From Heterodera schachtii (Eukaryota; Nematoda; Chromadorea; Rhabditida; Heteroderidae), in contig SIJG01000216.1 of NCBI GenBank assembly GCA_023374025.1, positions 1-64,000 of the forward strand: a stretch of DNA of 64,000 nt, given 5' to 3'. This document shows, piece by piece, positions 60,901-64,000 of this stretch. Under the pieces are notes generated by a model. It saw only the letters and a list, made by a program, of their open reading frames with translations, was not told the origin of the DNA and made no database searches. The first letter of the stretch is position 1. Each line of letters starts with the position of its first letter. The translations under genes and the position numbers were made by a program.

Positions 60901-63330
60901 AATTTTAATTTTAGATCAAACCAATCAATTTGTCTTTAAATTATTGCTGACGATTTTTTTTATCTCTTTTCTTAAGGTCATAAATATTTCCATCAAGATC
61001 ATTATTAAGGCTCGTTTGTTATGCTTTACATTTTAAAATTTTAAGTATTATTTTATTTTTTAAATTAATTGGAGTTATTCATATTTTTAGTTTTAATAAT
61101 TGTAAAAATTATTTATCTTTTATTATTTTCATCTTATATTCTCATTTGATACTATTAACATAATGAATTAAAATATCTTTTTTCCTCAGCTTTATAATGA
61201 GAACATTCGATTTTAATTTAATATGCTAATTGTATAAATTCTTGCTTTTATTTGCTTCGTTTTATTTAATTATTTCTATTGAAATAATTTTATTTATTTT
61301 TCTTTATTAATATTTCTTTGCTTTAATATATTTGCCTTTTTATTGTAGATAAAGTATTTTAATTTTTTATGGGCTTTTTCATTTGCAGTTACTTTTCTCA
61401 ATTCTACGTTTTTCTATCCGATTTTCAATATTTTTAGCATAAAATTTTTATTTGTTTACATATTTAAATACAATAGGAATTATGTGTAATATTGAGGTTA
61501 TGTATGATTCAATTATATCTATCTATAATTATATTTACTAGTTATAATATATATTTTAATTTATTATAAAATAATTTTTTATATATATTTTCTCTCTTTT
61601 TTCAAATCTCATGAATGTCATGCTTCTTTCTTTATTTTTTGAGATGGATAAAATAAAATAGGAAGTTTTTATAATTTTATTTATTCCAATTTTGCATAAT
61701 GTTAAATATTTTTTATTTATATTATTCATAATAAAACAATTAAAGATTCATTTTTGTTAAAATTTTATGGTAAAACAAATATGCCTAGTAAAAAGAGTGC
61801 AAATTTTTTACAAAATTGGCTTTATAAGTTATCACTTGACAGGAAAACTTTAAGTAAATTGAGTTTTCATATTTATTGTGGGGTCTTTGCTGTTTTTTCT
61901 TTTAAGAGAATGAATTCAAATTCAAATTCAATTTATCTTTTTTTTAAAAGCTCGATTTAGTTTTAATTTCTTTTTTTCTAAAATTATAAAAAATATTTAT
62001 TTTTATTTATTTTCAGTTGAAAAAATCAAAAAATTTGGTTTTGTTTTTTCTTTTGGAAAAAAATCCACGTTTTGTACCTGGATCCTTTAAATAAAAGTTA
62101 CTGACAATTTGCCGTAAAATAACAACGAAAATTTTTAAATTTTTGACAGATAATTTAATTTTAAAAACTTAATATTTTTCGATAGCACTAATTGTTTCTA
62201 TATCCTGCCAAATTTCAAGAAATTCGTTAGGCCCTGAGAAATTCAAAAAACAATATTTTTTAACATTTTTTTCATTTCATTTATGCTTTTTTATTGCCTT
62301 TCATTTGAAGTAATTTAAAATTTTGTTTATAATTATTATTTTATTTATTAAATTAATCACTAATCACTGATTATATTTGTAATCACTTTTCACCCTTCTG
62401 ATTTAATGAATTTAATTTCAATTATAAAATATTTATATATATATATTTTTTAAATTATTATGTTTTTAAAATAAAATTTTTTAAAATTTATTTAAAAATT
62501 TATGCTCATATTTCTTGTGCAAAGGCTATGTTCTATACACGTGTAGTGATTTAAATTTTAATGTGGTGATTTGAATTTAGTTCATTTTTGACTGAATCTA
62601 AAAATATTTTTTATATATAAATTTTATATTATTATTCAGAATTTTAAAAATAAAATATTTAACCAATTCTTTTACTCAATTAATTCTTTCTAAACCAATA
62701 GTAAATGAGAGGCATTTCTGGTCTAATTTCTTTAATGCATAAATATAATATTTTTCTATTTAATAACTCATTTGAAGAAATGAGTTTTTTTCATTTTGAG
62801 CTAATATAATATATATATATATATTTATATTTTGAAAATTGGAATTTATTTCATTTTTCTTTTGAAACAATTAATTTTTTTATTATCTCATGTGTTGTAG
62901 ACTTTTCTACGTCGAGAGTTGTTGTTTCTTATATTTATAATAGAATTGTGTTTAAATAAATATTTTTAAATTTATAAAATAAATGAAACTTTATTTTAAT
63001 TTATATTAATGCTAAAATTAATTTATTAGTGTTGCTTAATAATTTTATATTTTTAGATAATTTATTAGTATGCTTCTTCTGCTTGAGCTGTATTACTTTA
63101 AGTTCGATATTTATCGGTGTAAAAAAAAAAAAATTAAATTTGTTTATTTCAAAATATTTAGTAATTTCAAAAAATCAAATTAATTTTGGAAATGATCAAA
63201 TAAAAGAGAAAGGGCGGTGAGGAAAAAAAAAAGTTTTCTTACTAAATTCCTAATTTTCCATTTGGCAGATTAGAGGTCAAATAAAAATTTGCGAAAGGAT
63301 TGAGTGAAGCTATAAGAAGAATCCCTTTGA
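57980..63330. other. T-rich gene-free stretch
   Basis: No coding features seen. 59265-59300 has the short tandem GGCCAGACTAAAC/CGGCCAGACTAAAC. AT-dinucleotide tracts occur near 62437 and 62810. 62140-62270 holds a degenerate foldback-family member. The frame at 61754-61960 is short and without features. Confidence 0.5.
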
Positions 63331-63334
63331 TAGA

Positions 63335-63395
63335 TGGGAAGGGGCGGTCCTTCCCTTTGATTGGTTGAGCCAATGACATCTTACAGTACTTACCA
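63335..63395 (+). repeat. GC-box/CCAAT-like repeat, copy 2
   Basis: See 57905-57980; the two copies share GATTGGTTGAGCC and CTTACAGTACT at equal spacing. Confidence 0.45.
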
Positions 63396-63734
63396 GGCGT
63401 GCTGGGTCATTTCTTAAATAATGCCAAGTTGTAAGAAAATAAAAAATGTAAGACATATAAATTCATAACTTGGCTCATATTCAACCAAATTAATAAGTCT
63501 TTGTATCATTCAATAGCTTTAAGTGTTGTCCATCAGAATATTAATTTAGAAAATTTTTTCTTTAGTATAAAAAAAGTTACGGTTATTAAATTCCACAAAA
63601 CCTTGAGTCGGAATTTTTTGTCCAAAATTTTTTGAAACTCAATGCAATTTTTTGAATTTTAAAGAATAAAAGATTAAATAGAGGAATTGAAATTCTAAAA
63701 AGAAAATTTAATTTAATTGCTTTAGTACTTACCA

Positions 63735-64000
63735 GGAATGGCACGGAATTTCGCTTTCCGAGTTCCAATTTCCGACATTTTTGGAGCCGGACTTCCGATT
63801 TCCGACTTCCGAAACAATTTAGGAAGTCGGAATTCCGATTCCAGAAATTTTTGATAAAAAGTCGGAAATTTTCGGAATTTTTTTTTGAATTTTTTTTCAA
63901 AAAATTTATTAATTTTGGTATATTTCTGTTAATAAATTGCACTGGAAATTTTCAAAAATTTCCGGCGGCGCCTATCGGCACCGCCGGACCCTTCTCCATA
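63735..64000. mobile_element. repeat element running off the window
   Basis: The block 63740-63850 is a series of short inverted words built on CGGAATTTCC/TTCCGACTTCCG. It is followed by AATAAATTGCACTGGAAATTTT and the GGCGGCGCC core (63962-63990). This is the arrangement seen at the left halves of other elements here, so the partner end should lie beyond 64000. Confidence 0.5.

Overview
This is eukaryotic DNA, very AT-rich, with short GT-AG introns, secreted cysteine-rich proteins built from small exons of matching phase, and many short non-autonomous DNA transposons. Composition, tiny introns (40 and 48 bases) and a repeated two-part cysteine module that resembles the nematode 'ET module' point to a nematode. 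That is an inference: no rRNA, mitochondrial or other taxonomic marker is present.

Layout. 1-13.6 kb is T-rich, essentially gene-free DNA carrying foldback and hAT-like elements (1425-1553, 5807-7056, 8464-8767, 10205-10745) and two pairs of old duplications. 13.65-14.62 kb is a GC-richer island with a minus-strand open region interrupted by one in-frame stop and preceded by five small imperfect hairpins. 16.7-44 kb is the gene-bearing core. It holds a minus-strand secreted protein gene (16684-18270), three plus-strand secreted modular genes (18989-21171, 25106-27981, 28868-34216) and two minus-strand secreted or cysteine-rich genes (34915-about 40018, 41535-43922). 44-52.3 kb is gene-free and includes a Harbinger-like element (46242-47035) and minisatellite-ended elements. 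52.3-53.66 kb is a second GC-rich island with a broken SGNH/GDSL-like coding region. 53.7-64 kb is gene-free and mostly T-rich; the window ends inside another repeat.

How the genes relate. Four of the core genes share a bipartite module. Half A has the pattern C-K-x-G...C...(Y/F/H)C...C; half B has W-G-C...C-x-C-x2-G...D-x-(S/A)-N. Each half is normally one exon bounded by phase-1 introns, and threonine-rich linkers join modules to other cysteine domains. A second cysteine motif (C-C-x3-Y-x-L/I) is shared by the genes at 28868-34216 and 34915-38861. The cluster looks like a tandem family expanded and shuffled exon by exon. All proteins with a visible N terminus start with a signal peptide, so they probably act outside the cell or in the secretory pathway; their functions are unknown. 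Gene models were built by hand from reading frame, splice-site and phase agreement. The closed models have total coding lengths divisible by three, but none has been tested against transcripts.
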